Positions 49,115 through 59,345 are shown, counted from the stretch's first letter. The stretch is DNA of 64,000 nucleotides from Pasteuria penetrans (GCF_900538055.1 NZ_UZAC03000001.1:186001-250000), one strand, 5' to 3'. Made by a program: numbers and translations. Notes: generated by a model from the sequence alone, not told the origin.

Positions 49115-51193
49115 CTATACGGACCGTACCCTTTCCCTCTCCCCCCTTACTATCTCTGCGACAAGAGCCCACTCCTTGTTTTGCTCCAATTCCGGCAACA
49201 AGCCAATAGCATCCTCTCTCGCCATTTCCAACATCCGCTTATCCCTCTGCAAATCAGCAAAATGAAAGCGCGGCAGACCGCTTTGGCGAACACCTAAGAA
49301 CTCTCCCGGTCCCCGTAACTCCAAATCCTTTTCCGCAATCACAAATCCATCTTGGGTGGATTTTAAAATCCCCATTCTCTCCACACCCTGCTCCGTGGAC
49401 GGATCAGCAACAAGTACACATACAGAGGACCTTTCCCCGCGGCCCACACGACCCCGCAATTGATGCAACTGTGCCAATCCAAAACAATCAGCCGCTTCAA
49501 TGATCATCATCGTCGCATTGGGAACATCCACACCCACCTCGATCACAGTCGTGGCCACCATCACCTGTACATCACCCGACACAAAAGCCTGCATCTCCTC
49601 TTCCTTTTGCAAGGGATCCAGGCGACTATGTAATAAGCCCACCCTGTGGGGGACAAGCTGTTTTTTTAACTTCTGGTACCGCTGCTCTGCATGGTTGACA
49701 TCCTCCTCATGCATAGCCTCAATCCTCGGACAAACTACGTAAGCTTGCTCACCTCGTTCGCATACAACCCGTAAATGTTTGACAAGCTGCGGCCATTTTG
49801 CGGACCGTACCCAATAGGTATCCACAGGCTTTCTCCCCTTCGGACGCTCCCGTAACAAGGATATATCCTGTTCCCCAAAGGCTGTTACCGTCAGGGTGCG
49901 GGGAATGGGTGTCGCAGTCATACACAACATGTCCGGATAGGTTCCCTTGGCATACAAAGCGGCACGCTGGTTGACACCAAAACGATGCTGCTCATCCGTC
50001 ACTACAAGCCCCAATTTGGTAAATTCCACATGATCCTGAATCAAAGCATGTGTCCCCACCACTACATCCGCTGAACCATCCGCCAGGCGACCCAGTGCCT
50101 CACGTTTAGCTCGTGCCGACATCCGACTGGTCAACAAAACGAGGCGAACCCCCAAGGGTACCATCCACTGCGTCAGGGCGTTGTAATGCTGGCACGCCAA
50201 GATCTCCGTCGGTACCATACAGGCACCCTGATAACCGCTGAGCACATTGGCATATAAAGCAAATGCCGCAACAACCGTCTTCCCTGTACCTACATCCCCT
50301 TGGAGAAGACGGTGCATAGGATGGGGGGAACGTAGATCCTCTAGAATGACGGACACAGCCTCCTCCTGACCTGGTGTCAGAGACCAAGGGAGGACAGAAA
50401 AAAAAGATTTCAGGAGCCCTTCATCCCACACACGTGCAATCCCCGGCTGCTTCCTACGCTGGGCACGCCGCGCGGCCAAACAGAGCTGATGGATCAACAA
50501 CTCTTCATAGGCCAATCGCCGACGTGCGTGCCTTGCTTCCTGCGAGGTGCTGGGATGATGCAACTGGGAGATGGACTGCCCACGGGGCAACAAACTATAC
50601 TTTTCCCGCAAAGCTTGCGGCAAAAGCTCCTGCACCTCCCCCTGGTGTCGTTCCCAAACCGCACGTACCAATTTTTCTATGGAGGCTGAGGGAAGACCCT
50701 GTGTGGAGGAATAAATCGGCAACAAATGGTCTCCCGTACCCTCCTTGCAATCCAAGACGGTCTGCTGCACCGTGACCTGGGAACGCTCCGCATTCCAACG
50801 TCCTATCACTTGGATGGAACGCCCCTTGGAGAACTTCCTACCCCAATAGGGCTGATTGAACCACACTGCTTCCACAACATGTTCCGCCATCTCATCGGCA
50901 CCGCCATCGGCCCCGGGGGGAGGGTCCACCTGTATCTTGACAGACAACCGACAACGACGCCGGGCGAACCAACGTAAGCTACTCGTTCCCCCCACCTTTC
51001 CCCGTATAGCCACTACCTCACCATCACGGAATTGACAGGAAGTCCTTGGACGATGATCCTCATATCGTAAAGGACAATACAATAAAAGATCGGCTACCGT
51101 TTCAAGACCCAATGTAGACAAACGTTTGAATTCAGAAGGTTTCAATATCGTAAAGGTGGACAAAGGGGATAGGGGAAGACCCGTCGTCAACAT
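49115..51193 (-). CDS. recG: ATP-dependent DNA helicase RecG
   Basis: Branch-migration helicase that reverses stalled forks and processes recombination intermediates. 692 residues, normal. N-terminal wedge/OB region (VAIRGKVGGTSSLRWF...), Walker A GDVGTGKTVVA near 298, DEQH box VVTDEQHRFG near 398, motif III TATPIPRT, and the C-terminal helicase motifs VIEVGVDVPNA and QLRGRVGRGE. ATG at 51193. In Bacillus recG follows yloV-sdaAB-sdaAA; here the decayed sdaAA remains directly upstream, preserving that order. Confidence 0.95.
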   Translation of the reverse strand: MLTTGLPLSPLSTFTILKPSEFKRLSTLGLETVADLLLYCPLRYEDHRPRTSCQFRDGEVVAIRGKVGGTSSLRWFARRRCRLSVKIQVDPPPGADGGADEMAEHVVEAVWFNQPYWGRKFSKGRSIQVIGRWNAERSQVTVQQTVLDCKEGTGDHLLPIYSSTQGLPSASIEKLVRAVWERHQGEVQELLPQALREKYSLLPRGQSISQLHHPSTSQEARHARRRLAYEELLIHQLCLAARRAQRRKQPGIARVWDEGLLKSFFSVLPWSLTPGQEEAVSVILEDLRSPHPMHRLLQGDVGTGKTVVAAFALYANVLSGYQGACMVPTEILACQHYNALTQWMVPLGVRLVLLTSRMSARAKREALGRLADGSADVVVGTHALIQDHVEFTKLGLVVTDEQHRFGVNQRAALYAKGTYPDMLCMTATPIPRTLTVTAFGEQDISLLRERPKGRKPVDTYWVRSAKWPQLVKHLRVVCERGEQAYVVCPRIEAMHEEDVNHAEQRYQKLKKQLVPHRVGLLHSRLDPLQKEEEMQAFVSGDVQVMVATTVIEVGVDVPNATMMIIEAADCFGLAQLHQLRGRVGRGERSSVCVLVADPSTEQGVERMGILKSTQDGFVIAEKDLELRGPGEFLGVRQSGLPRFHFADLQRDKRMLEMAREDAIGLLPELEQNKEWALVAEIVRGERERVRSV

Positions 51194-51800
51194 TCCTCAT
51201 CCGCACCCTTACACCCCTGCCTGAAATCACCAGAAATTCGTCGGCGCAAGCACCGCCCTGTCCGCAAAGTGGCATCCGAGGGGACCCCGCGTGGGAACGA
51301 CACCGGCATAACCCCGGAGTACATGGCCCCGGCCATCACACCCGAAGGGGCTCTCGTTACCTCTGCCCTATCCATCGCAACAGGTGCCCATGAGGAACCA
51401 ATCCTATTCACCCAAGGGACCACAACCCAACCAGCAATAGGACCACAAACCCAACCCAACAAACCCTTCAAGGTAATAGCAAAAGCCTGTGCAAACATTG
51501 CTGGCTCCCCCCTGTCCCTTTACCCGTACCCAATTCGGCCTTGATAGACCCCTATCAGAAATGAAAGCATTGCTTGAAGACAAAAAACCTATCGCATCCG
51601 CAATAAGAACGTGGACCCATGGATAAGGGGAACAACCCCCAATCGAGAAGGAGACACCCCTGACAGGATATGCCGCACACCACAATCGTTGATGCAACTG
51701 CTATCTCACCCCATAGGGGGCATTGGTTCCCCATATAGCCCGAGTTTCTCCCGTACTTACATCCGATCAACGTATCCCTCATCATCCCAAAAACGAGTAT
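51187..51800 (-). pseudogene. sdaAA: Decayed L-serine dehydratase alpha-subunit gene
   Basis: Fragments in shifting frames match SdaAA. AFAITLKGLLGWVCGPIAGW (from 51498) corresponds to the family's AMAITLKNMLGLVCDPVAG. PWVNRIGSSWAPVAMDRAEVT corresponds to its next block, and GVMAGAMYSGVMPVS to the DEVIDAMY region. Upstream, SNAFISD and GVYQGRIGYG align with the NASISG and GGCQAE segments. Of the iron-sulphur cysteines seen in that alignment, the one in GGCQAE is lost and the one in LG.VC is kept. No single frame spans the gene. Position, upstream of recG, is that of sdaAA in Bacillus. DNA from 51800 to 52220 may hold more of it, unrecognisably. Confidence 0.7.
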
Positions 51801-52221
51801 CGTACCCATCCGCGGGGCCTCGCTACGAGAGCGTCCGTGGACCTACCTGATGCAATCTCTGCGTTTCTCACTCTTCCTAAGGGATCATTTCTTCCCCCTA
51901 GGGTGCTCCCACCACTCGAGAGCACCTTCTCCACCAAAGAAAAACGGTCATAAACCCACAGATCCCAATTCGGAATACCCCGCTCTCCATCCACCAAACC
52001 CCACACATCCCTGGTACGGGAATCATCCCGCTGTAACCCAAGGAGGGTGCCAAAGGGCAGGATTCCCCCGCATCCCTGAGATAGGTAACGATCCATGCAC
52101 CCTCCCGTGCATATACACCCCCAAGGACACAAGCAAGCAGGTACAGAACTTCCGAATCTGTACCGTCCCTACACCATGCGAACACGGAAGAAAATCTGCC
52201 ATGGAGGGACCCTTATTCGTA
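51801..52221. other. Probable further relic between degV and the sdaAA pseudogene
   Basis: Base composition like the core genes, but all frames on the minus strand are short. Probably the 5' half of sdaAA and/or sdaAB decayed beyond recognition. Confidence 0.35.
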
Positions 52222-53130
52222 TCAAAGACGGTACGGTACCTGAGAGTAGACACGCTCCTCGTGTATCCATTTCGTTGGCATCAAAACAGCACCCCACGAG
52301 GAGGGGCCTACGTGGGCAACCACACAAGGTGTTACTAGAATTGGCTCTACCTTGCCCAAATCATATCGGGAACGAATCGCCTCAAAAAAGGACAACGCCT
52401 CCGGGGCGGGATTCCCACCCGATAATAGGACCCCGGCCACCTCAGTATTCCTGGGAATAGCAGTCTCAAAATGATGCAACATCCGTTCTACCAAATGAGT
52501 TCGCCCCCGAACCCGTTCCAATCCTACCACTTGTCCGTCTACAACGGAAAGAATGGGGGAAATGCGCAGGAGGGAACCCAACATGGAAGAAGCCTTACCG
52601 ATTCTCCCCCCCCGCTGCAAATAGGAAAAATCGTCGACAGTGAACAGAAGGGAGGCTGTGGAAAACGCCCGCTGCGCCAACGAACGGCAAAGGGATAGGG
52701 AATGACCAGATTGAGCAGCCTGAGCTGCCAACAGAACGCCCAGTCCCAATGAATAGGTAAGTACACGCGAATCCACGATTTCAATGACAGCTTCACTATA
52801 TTCCCGCTGGATCGATTCCCTTGCAATATGAGCAGCTCGATAGGTACCGCTCATGGACGACGATAAATGCAACGACAAAATCTGGGTCGCACCCTGCTCT
52901 ATAACCCGTCGGTATACATCCTGGAAACGCTGTGGCGAGGGCTGTGAGGTGCGGGGCATGATATCAGACTGAACCAGCTGCGCATAAAAAGCCCCCCGAT
53001 CCATTCGATCGTCATCGTCCTGCACCGCCCCCCCCCATTCGACGCTCAGGGGTACCACAGATATAGGTAACGATGGATCCAGGGTCAAGGGCAAATCCGC
53101 GGTGCTATCGGTAACTATATGCAGTACCAT
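52222..53130 (-). CDS. fakB: DegV-family fatty-acid-binding protein (FakB-like)
   Basis: DegV proteins bind a fatty acid; FakB presents it to the kinase FakA, giving acyl-phosphate. 302 residues. Motifs: HIVTDSTADLP at the N-terminus, PRTSQPSPQRF near 70, and LSLHLSSSMSGTYRAA near 95. ATG at 53130 is chosen: a G-rich tract lies upstream and homology starts with MVLHIVTDST; an upstream frame start at 53157 would overlap fakA. It lies 23 bp downstream of fakA, supporting the fakA-fakB assignment. In Bacillus this place is held by sdaAB. Confidence 0.86.
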   Translation of the reverse strand: MVLHIVTDSTADLPLTLDPSLPISVVPLSVEWGGAVQDDDDRMDRGAFYAQLVQSDIMPRTSQPSPQRFQDVYRRVIEQGATQILSLHLSSSMSGTYRAAHIARESIQREYSEAVIEIVDSRVLTYSLGLGVLLAAQAAQSGHSLSLCRSLAQRAFSTASLLFTVDDFSYLQRGGRIGKASSMLGSLLRISPILSVVDGQVVGLERVRGRTHLVERMLHHFETAIPRNTEVAGVLLSGGNPAPEALSFFEAIRSRYDLGKVEPILVTPCVVAHVGPSSWGAVLMPTKWIHEERVYSQVPYRL

Positions 53131-53153
53131 GATCCCCCCCCCATTGGATCCAC

Positions 53154-54902
53154 TCACTCCACTGCCAACGTATATTCATACAGAGGTTGTCCCCCCTCAT
53201 GAATTTCCAACTCCACATCCGGATGCTTTTCCTTCATATGATGCCGTAGAATTTCCGTTCCCTTCTGATCCGCATCCGCACCAGTTAGAATCGTCACCAC
53301 GCTACCACCCATTGCCAGCATATAACTCAATAACTCCATCGCAACTTCCACCGATTGGCTGCCCACTCGAACAATCTTACTCTCGCAAATTCCCAACATG
53401 TCACCCGGTTGTACACGCCGTCCATTGACATGGGTAGCTCTGGCAGCCCGCACCACCTCACCGGATCGCACACGTGCCGCGGCAGCCATCATATATTGCC
53501 TGTTGGTATCCTGGTCCTCATCCGGCGAAAAGGCAAGTGCCGCAGCCAAGCCTTGGGGTACGGTACGAACAGGAAGTACCACCACATGGGGAGTCTTTGC
53601 CAACTCAGCTGCCTGTTGGGCGGGGAGAACTACATTTCCATTGTTGGGAAGCACAAAAACGCAGGAGGCCCGCGTTGCATCAATAGCCTCCGCAATCTCT
53701 GAGGAACTAGGGTTACAAGTCTGTCCTGCCTCCACCACAGAAGCAGCGCCTATGCTTCGGAAAAGTTGTCCCAAGCCCTCCCCAGCTGCTACCACTACAA
53801 TAGCGTAGGGCTTATCTACAGCATGCGCCGCAGAAATAGGAGCCACAACGCGGGGGGAGAGGGCCCCTTGCGGAGGTAAGGTACCCGTTCTCCCGCCGCC
53901 CTGCGAGGACGGGGGCGACGTACCCTCCAATCGAACCTTATGGTTCTGTAAACGCATATTCTCGACTTTTACATGTACCAGATCCCCATATCCTAGGGAG
54001 TTCTCGAGAACGGCTGGTACCTCCTCCGTATGTAAATGAACCTTGAGTAGATCCCTATCACGAACGACGACAATGGAGTCCCCCCACTGCTCCAATGCAC
54101 GACGCAATACCCTCTCATCCAATCTTTTCAAGGAACGACGACGAATTGACAAATCAATCAAATAATTGACACAATAGCTGAACTTGCCAACACGGGAGGG
54201 GGACTCCTTCTGATCACAGATCCCGTATGAACCCCCGGCTGGTTCCCCTATCCCAGGAAGGGAAAGTCCAATTTTCGACAGTTCATCCTCCCCATCCAAC
54301 AGAGCGGACAGCATACCCTTATAAACGCAAAGCAAACCATATCCACCTGCGTCCACCACACCAGCCTCGCGCAACACCTGAAGCAAAGAAATCGTTTTCG
54401 CTACCGATTGCTCAGAAGCCTGTACTAGGGCCCTCAGAACCACCTTGACATCCTCCGCGGTGTGCGACACTTGCATGGCGGCACGAACGGACTCCCTAGC
54501 CACTGTGAGCATCGTGCCCTCCACGGGCTTAAGAACCGCCTGATAGGCCGTACCCACACCGCGCTGCAGGGCAGACGAAAACTGCCGTACGGTGACCGTA
54601 AATTTCCCACTTACCGCATCGGCAAAACCACGAAAGAGCTGTGACAGGATGACGCCCGAGTTCCCCCTCGCCCCCATCAGCAAGCCACGAGCAAAGGAAG
54701 AGCTTACACCGCCCACTGTCGCGGAGCAATTAGCCCCCAGCGCCTGCAACCCTGCACGCAGAGTTAGATGCATATTCGTACCTGTGTCTCCATCGGGAAC
54801 AGGGAAAACATTGAGCGAATTGACCTGATCCACATTTTCACGAAGACACTGCTCCCCCCCACGCAACATACGAAGCAAGAGCTTCTGATCAACGGTAGGC
54901 AC
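53154..54902 (-). CDS. fakA: Fatty acid kinase subunit FakA (DAK2-domain, YloV)
   Basis: Phosphorylates FakB-bound fatty acids, so host or medium fatty acids can enter phospholipid synthesis at acyl-phosphate, the product that PlsX also makes. 582 residues. DAK2/DhaL-type kinase domain at the N-terminus with NVFPVPDGDTGTNM (about 31-44; Mg-ATP aspartates), GARGNSGVILSQLFRGF and VVDAGGYGLL. The C-terminal half is the FakA-type domain (PNNGNVVLPAQQAAEL). GTG at 54902, with GGGACGA just upstream. 26 bp after the asp23-like gene; order rpmB / asp23-fakA as in Bacillus. Confidence 0.92.
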   Translation of the reverse strand: MPTVDQKLLLRMLRGGEQCLRENVDQVNSLNVFPVPDGDTGTNMHLTLRAGLQALGANCSATVGGVSSSFARGLLMGARGNSGVILSQLFRGFADAVSGKFTVTVRQFSSALQRGVGTAYQAVLKPVEGTMLTVARESVRAAMQVSHTAEDVKVVLRALVQASEQSVAKTISLLQVLREAGVVDAGGYGLLCVYKGMLSALLDGEDELSKIGLSLPGIGEPAGGSYGICDQKESPSRVGKFSYCVNYLIDLSIRRRSLKRLDERVLRRALEQWGDSIVVVRDRDLLKVHLHTEEVPAVLENSLGYGDLVHVKVENMRLQNHKVRLEGTSPPSSQGGGRTGTLPPQGALSPRVVAPISAAHAVDKPYAIVVVAAGEGLGQLFRSIGAASVVEAGQTCNPSSSEIAEAIDATRASCVFVLPNNGNVVLPAQQAAELAKTPHVVVLPVRTVPQGLAAALAFSPDEDQDTNRQYMMAAAARVRSGEVVRAARATHVNGRRVQPGDMLGICESKIVRVGSQSVEVAMELLSYMLAMGGSVVTILTGADADQKGTEILRHHMKEKHPDVELEIHEGGQPLYEYTLAVE

Positions 54903-54928
54903 TCGTCCCTTGCCCCTTTCTCTTCATG

Positions 54929-55300
54929 CTAGCGCTCCTCATTATGACCCGGGCGAACACCCTGTACATAAATGTTGACCTGACCTGCCTTTACGCCTAC
55001 CATTTGATCGAGTGTATATACCACCTTGGATTGAATGTTATGAGCTACTTCGGAAATTTTGGTCCCATACCCCACAATGACATGCATATTGACGCAAAGC
55101 TCACCATCCTCTGTACGGACCTCTATCCCCCTACTGAGGTTTTCCTGACCCAACAACTCCGTAATCCCGTCCCTGAGATGGCTGAGGGAGGCCATACCTA
55201 CTAACCCATAGCAATCCATAGCCGCAGCTCCGGCTATGGTAGCAATCACATCACTAGACACTTCGATTCGTCCTAATTCGGTTGATACTTCGAGGCTCAT
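54929..55300 (-). CDS. yloU: Asp23/Gls24 family protein (YloU-like)
   Basis: 123 residues: GRIEVSSDVIATIAGAAAMD near the start and VNMHVIVGYGTKISEVAHN in the middle, typical of Asp23 (alkaline shock protein) family members. Bacillus YloU belongs to the same operon upstream of yloV. Function is not well defined; it is cell-envelope associated in staphylococci. First gene of the asp23-fakA-fakB unit, divergent from rpmB. ATG at 55300 follows GGGGGGTAATCTAG. Confidence 0.9.
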   Translation of the reverse strand: MSLEVSTELGRIEVSSDVIATIAGAAAMDCYGLVGMASLSHLRDGITELLGQENLSRGIEVRTEDGELCVNMHVIVGYGTKISEVAHNIQSKVVYTLDQMVGVKAGQVNIYVQGVRPGHNEER

Positions 55301-55467
55301 CTAGATTACCCCCCGTCCCAAACTCCACGCGCACTCGAGCTTATCTCCATTGTACACCAGCCCGATTGGGAAGAAAAGTCAACTTATGATGAGCGATACC
55401 ACTTGTAGGGGGGATCCACATACCAATCGCAAGGCACTCCACCATTATGGCCCCTCGATCGCGTGTC

Positions 55468-55497
55468 TTGTTGCCCCTTACCGATCTATGCTACAAT
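55468..55497 (+). promoter_or_regulatory. Probable sigma-A promoter of rpmB
   Basis: TTGTTG (55468-55473), 18-bp spacer, extended -10 TGCTACAAT (TACAAT at 55492-55497). It would give a leader of about 145 bases before rpmB. Confidence 0.5.
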
Positions 55498-55649
55498 GTC
55501 TGGGGTTCGGGTCAGGAAATTCTCCGCATATGTATTATAACAACTCCCAATCCAGTACTGGATGGGCCTGTTTTTTGTTGGGTGAAAAATCATGGGATTC
55601 AACAAATCAACCAATGTGAGATTCTCCAGAAGGAGGGGGGCAGAGAACC

Positions 55650-55847
55650 ATGGCACGTTGTCATGTAACAGGAAAACGCCAAAGAATGGGCCATAAGATC
55701 AGTCACTCCAACAGAAAGAGTAAGCGCACCTTCAAGGTCAATCTACAACCAGTCCGAGTTTGGGACGGTACGCGCCGTAAGCGTATTCTGGTAAGTACAC
55801 GCGCCATCCGATCTGGCCTGATCGAGAAAGCTGCCAAGACACGATAA
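55650..55847 (+). CDS. rpmB: 50S ribosomal protein L28
   Basis: 65 residues, basic: MARCHVTGKRQRMGHKISH, SNRKSKRTFKVNLQPVRVW, then VSTRAIRSGLIEKAAK. Typical length. The start is supported by AGGAGGGGGGCAG 8-18 bases upstream. Only the first of the family's cysteines (CHVTGK) is kept, so it is a zinc-free (C-minus) type. It is divergent from the asp23 operon, as in Bacillus, and a terminator follows. Confidence 0.95.
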   Translation: MARCHVTGKRQRMGHKISHSNRKSKRTFKVNLQPVRVWDGTRRKRILVSTRAIRSGLIEKAAKTR

Positions 55848-55868
55848 GTTCTGAAGAAACGAAAAAGG

Positions 55869-55916
55869 GGAATGCTACCTCACCCACCCTTAGGATAGAG
55901 ATAGCATTCCTTTTTT
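55869..55916 (+). terminator. Rho-independent terminator of rpmB
   Basis: Stem GGAATGCTA (55869-55877) with TAGCATTCC (55902-55910), loop of 24 bases, then six T. It ends 69 bp after the rpmB stop. Confidence 0.85.
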
Positions 55917-57318
55917 GCAGGCTTGTTACCCTGTTGCTTTTAAAAGGATATTCCCCCGCCCCCTGTCCCTACTATAAAAAATACATGCTCCGTTTACCCC
56001 AAGTCAAAATAGAATGGGTTGGCTACCCAGATCACAAACACGTGGAACCATAGTGGCCCTCTCTCGTATACCCGCCCAAACTACCATTATGTAGAAAATA
56101 TGAATACAGAAAGTTTATAAAAATAGTTATTTTTAATGATTATTATGAAATAAAAAAGAACACCAGTCTGTGCTGAATGTGAGACCTTCGGCACAGCCGG
56201 CGACTACAACTGAATTTTTCTAACACTAATGCTTTTTCCTCCGTGAACTCAAAAGCGCCCTAATCAGACCGCCGATCAGTCTAGGGACCTTGAAGGTATA
56301 AAACCTCATCCTACCTCATTCCTTTCCTGCAATCGAATACAGATTCCTATGACCAGAGGGGAGCAGATTCGTCCCACCCGTGGTGGCCCCTATACATGGG
56401 ATGCAAAACTCCCACCGACGAGATTCTTGGTTCGGGGGGACTCGCATCGCATCCTATTCCGTACATACGCCCCGCGTGCTTGCTCCACTGTAAAACGAAA
56501 CCACAGAATTCATCTTACATTCTATTCATAGGGACACGGAATCAGTACCTGGAACCAACAGGGGAAAACAGCATATCCCCCCATGAACCACAGGTGGCAT
56601 TCCATCGCGTACCTGTATGTCAAGGGGTTGTACAAGAGATAGGGGCCCTTCGGAACGGACTGGTAGGTGGTAGGTTTCAAACTGCCTAGCACCGCTGGGG
56701 TAAAAGGGCCCCTGGTAGTGAGCGCGGGCTGGGGGAAGGCAGGGCATGATTCTGTGTCTGGTGGAAATCAGAGAGATCAACGAGATCTACGTCCAAACCG
56801 ATGCCGATGTACTACATCGGAATGAACCAAGGGGACGGACCTACTTACGGCCCTGATGGGAATGCGATTATGGGCGGGATCAATTCATACGAATGGCTTA
56901 TCCTGGGGCTAGAATGGCGTCGGTAACCTATCAAGGAAACGGATGGTAAACCCTCGCATGGACAAAGATTTTTGAAAATCTGATTCCACAGATGCCCAAC
57001 AGATCCGGACCAGAAGACAGCATGAACCATAGGGATTGGGAAGAAAGCAGAAGTAGTATGGAATCGTGTGTTTTTGCGATTTAGATCGAAAATTTGGTAA
57101 AGTAAGAATAGACTTTTCCCAATCCCTATAGGATTCATAATAAAAATGGACGAGAGGGGACCAGAGGACAGGAACGAATTTTTCTATCTATACAAATTAA
57201 TAAGATAATTATGCTTAAAAAAATATAGGAAAAAGTCACCCAAGGAGGCAAAAAAGTGGGACTAAAAATCCCCCCCGGAAAATACACATACCCGTTCGGA
57301 TGCTGCCACTGAAGGAGA
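55917..57318. other. Gene-free region with an intron-like fragment
   Basis: About 1.4 kb without a supported gene. 56640-56900 shows blocks related to the 36841-37480 relic (GTAGGTTTCAAACTGCC versus GTAGGTTCCAAACCACC; CCAAACCGATGCCGATGT; GGACGGACCTACTTAC), in rearranged order. 56080-56160 is AT-rich. Confidence 0.4.
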
Positions 57319-58206
57319 CTAGTATCTGAAAATTTTAATATATAAATAAAACATAATAATAAACATCGGAATGAATATCATCAAGATCCTCATATGGATC
57401 TGTTTTTGCCAACGCAAATCAGGGGACCACGACAAGTAAAAACTAGAAAAACTACCGTAGTCAATACAATACTTGAACTTAAAAATATCCCGAAGAAAAT
57501 AGAGCGAATTACCGCTGCGATCTCGATAAGGCAAATGTTTACCTAGCAAAATATGGGCCCATGCTGGCCATGCACTCACGCTATGACCAATCGCAACCGC
57601 AGTGTAAAGAGTTAAGACTATGGCCATTAATATAGACTGATATCCTTCAGAAAAACCTCCCTCTTTCGCAAACAAAAGAAGTAAATAGGAACCATGACAC
57701 AAAACCACATAAGAGGAGAGGAAACAGAGAACCACCCTCCAAACGAACTTAGTATCCATAGTACACACTATTGCCATACGCCAACGCTGCAAACAGTATA
57801 CTCTCCACAAAAAACTGAAACACCAACCTATGATGCCCAGCGTCAGCAACCATGGTGATCGCCACACCACCCAAAACCCACCCAAAGTCACTAAAAACCA
57901 ACACATACCCAACCAAGGAGCTATATACCACAACCAAGCAGCAATACCCTTTTCCTGTACAATTTGATTGCATTTTTTTCGATAAGTTCGCAAATTCACA
58001 AGATCCTTATTGAAACAACGAACATGTTCTTGGAAATTTTTTAAACGTACAGATCGGGGTGCCAACCAAGACGAAAAATACAAGGATAAGCTAACACCTA
58101 GAATCAACGCGCACTCTATTTCTACACCCGATATAGTTTCTTCTGGAATAAAGTTTGAAAAATCTAATTCAAGGGCAATATAAGAAAAGGAGTGAAAAAC
58201 CATCAT
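57319..58206 (-). CDS. Polytopic membrane protein of unknown function
   Basis: 295 residues with about six to seven hydrophobic segments: ALILGVSLSLYFSSWLA, WLWYIAPWLGMCWFLVTLG, WLLTLGIIGWCFSFLWRV, VLCFLSSYVVLCHGSYLLLL, ILMAIVLTLYTAVAIGHSV and, at the C-terminus, MILMIFIPMF-like text. A charged cytosolic loop (FNKDLVNLRTYRKKCNQIV) follows the first segment. No family recognised; Trp-rich. AT-rich like the accessory genes. It is flanked by gene-free DNA on both sides and is probably monocistronic. No reliable ribosome-binding site near the first ATG. Confidence 0.6.
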   Translation of the reverse strand: MMVFHSFSYIALELDFSNFIPEETISGVEIECALILGVSLSLYFSSWLAPRSVRLKNFQEHVRCFNKDLVNLRTYRKKCNQIVQEKGIAAWLWYIAPWLGMCWFLVTLGGFWVVWRSPWLLTLGIIGWCFSFLWRVYCLQRWRMAIVCTMDTKFVWRVVLCFLSSYVVLCHGSYLLLLFAKEGGFSEGYQSILMAIVLTLYTAVAIGHSVSAWPAWAHILLGKHLPYRDRSGNSLYFLRDIFKFKYCIDYGSFSSFYLSWSPDLRWQKQIHMRILMIFIPMFIIMFYLYIKIFRY

Positions 58207-58702
58207 AGAATGGAAAAAAAACCTAAAAAACCAAAGATAAAAAATTTATATCCATGCAACATTTCATTTGTATTTTTCATTAATTTACCTCCGCAGGGGA
58301 ATGGAAACCACATAACCCATACGTTCATATCGAAAAAATATCAATACATAATAGCCCATCGGGTTCATGACATTCCTTGTTTCTGCAACATTTTTCGGAG
58401 TTATTCACCCTCAAGAGAAATGGTCCTTTTACCATAGGCACTTTACGAATGAACGTCCTTGTTGTACTGCTGAAGACACTGCGTTTTGAATGATCGCCAT
58501 GGACCCATTGGATTAGGACTAAGACCCCTTTCCATGATCCCGATCTGATTAAAAAACTTGGCTTTACGTCCCCTCATGCCCCCAAAACCATGATCAGAAA
58601 TTCTGGCCGTGGGGCTCTACACCTGTTTCCAGGTCCCCCCACCAAATTACGGTTTTCTGACCCTAGTTAGATGAGTCACCCGCCTTTGCCATCGAATCAC
58701 TT
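58207..58702. other. Spacer between the membrane protein and a small secreted protein
   Basis: About 500 bp; no gene or structured element recognised. Confidence 0.45.
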
Positions 58703-59017
58703 TCACAGGAACTTCGGCTGCTGCCGTTCCTCCATCTGCCTCTGCCACTCGCTTAGCCGCTGCTGCTCCTTCTCCTGCTGCTCCATCCACAGATCATGGC
58801 TGCTCACTGGGTTCCCTAAGATCTCTGTGTCCGGCTTAGCTTCTTCTGCTGCTACTGAAGAAGCACCATCAGCTAAACTGCCTACTAATGACCCCTGGCC
58901 AAGGGTATTTCCTCCGTCTTCCGCTAATGTGAAGGGTGAAGACACCGCAATCATACCACCTGTAACGAGCAACACAGCCAGTTTCGAAATTAAATTTATT
59001 CTGTATTTAGGCAACAT
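58703..59017 (-). CDS. Secreted protein, shared-leader family L2, member 1
   Basis: 104 residues. The leader MLPKYRINLISKLAVLLV (cleavage after about residue 32, TLA/ED) is nearly the same as that of the 870-residue repeat protein at 61195-63807 (MLPKYRKNSTSKLAVLLV). The mature part is different: GNTLGQGSLVGSLADGAS..., then a Gln/Glu-rich, helical tail (EQQEKEQQRLSEWQRQMEE). About 190 bp of upstream DNA is also shared. A short relative or partial gene copy of the repeat-protein family; no function known. Confidence 0.6.
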   Translation of the reverse strand: MLPKYRINLISKLAVLLVTGGMIAVSSPFTLAEDGGNTLGQGSLVGSLADGASSVAAEEAKPDTEILGNPVSSHDLWMEQQEKEQQRLSEWQRQMEERQQPKFL

Positions 59018-59345
59018 CTTAGATACACAACTCCTGACTTGCTATTATATTTATGATATTTACAATAATAAACTGCCACTGTAAAGGTCACTATAGCACA
59101 TTGATCAACAATAACAAAACATCCATAGCCCGCTTACGCGACCTATGCCCCTAGCATAAACCACACTAAAGAATAGTTCGGAACACAACACCACCCCCCT
59201 TCTGCGCCTAGCTTGACGCATCCAGTCGGGATAGCTATGAATGGCATTCATAAACAATAAATCACAACCACAGGACTACTACGGCATGTTGATAAACAAT
59301 AGTAAAGCATCCATATAAGCGCTCAAGCCGCTCATGAGACCCATG
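59018..59345 (-). repeat. Duplicated upstream module of the L2 genes (two tandem copies here)
   Basis: 59018-59230 aligns with 63808-64000 (GTTCCGAACTATTCT, TTTTGTTATTGTT, GTGCTAT.GTGACC). A second, diverged copy at 59225-59345 lies directly upstream of it and is cut by the ISL3 relic. Confidence 0.6.
59090..59117 (-). promoter_or_regulatory. Promoter of L2 member 1
   Basis: Minus strand: TTGTTA (59117-59112), 16-bp spacer, extended -10 TGCTATAGT (TATAGT at 59095-59090). The matching positions are conserved at 63881-63908. Confidence 0.5.
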
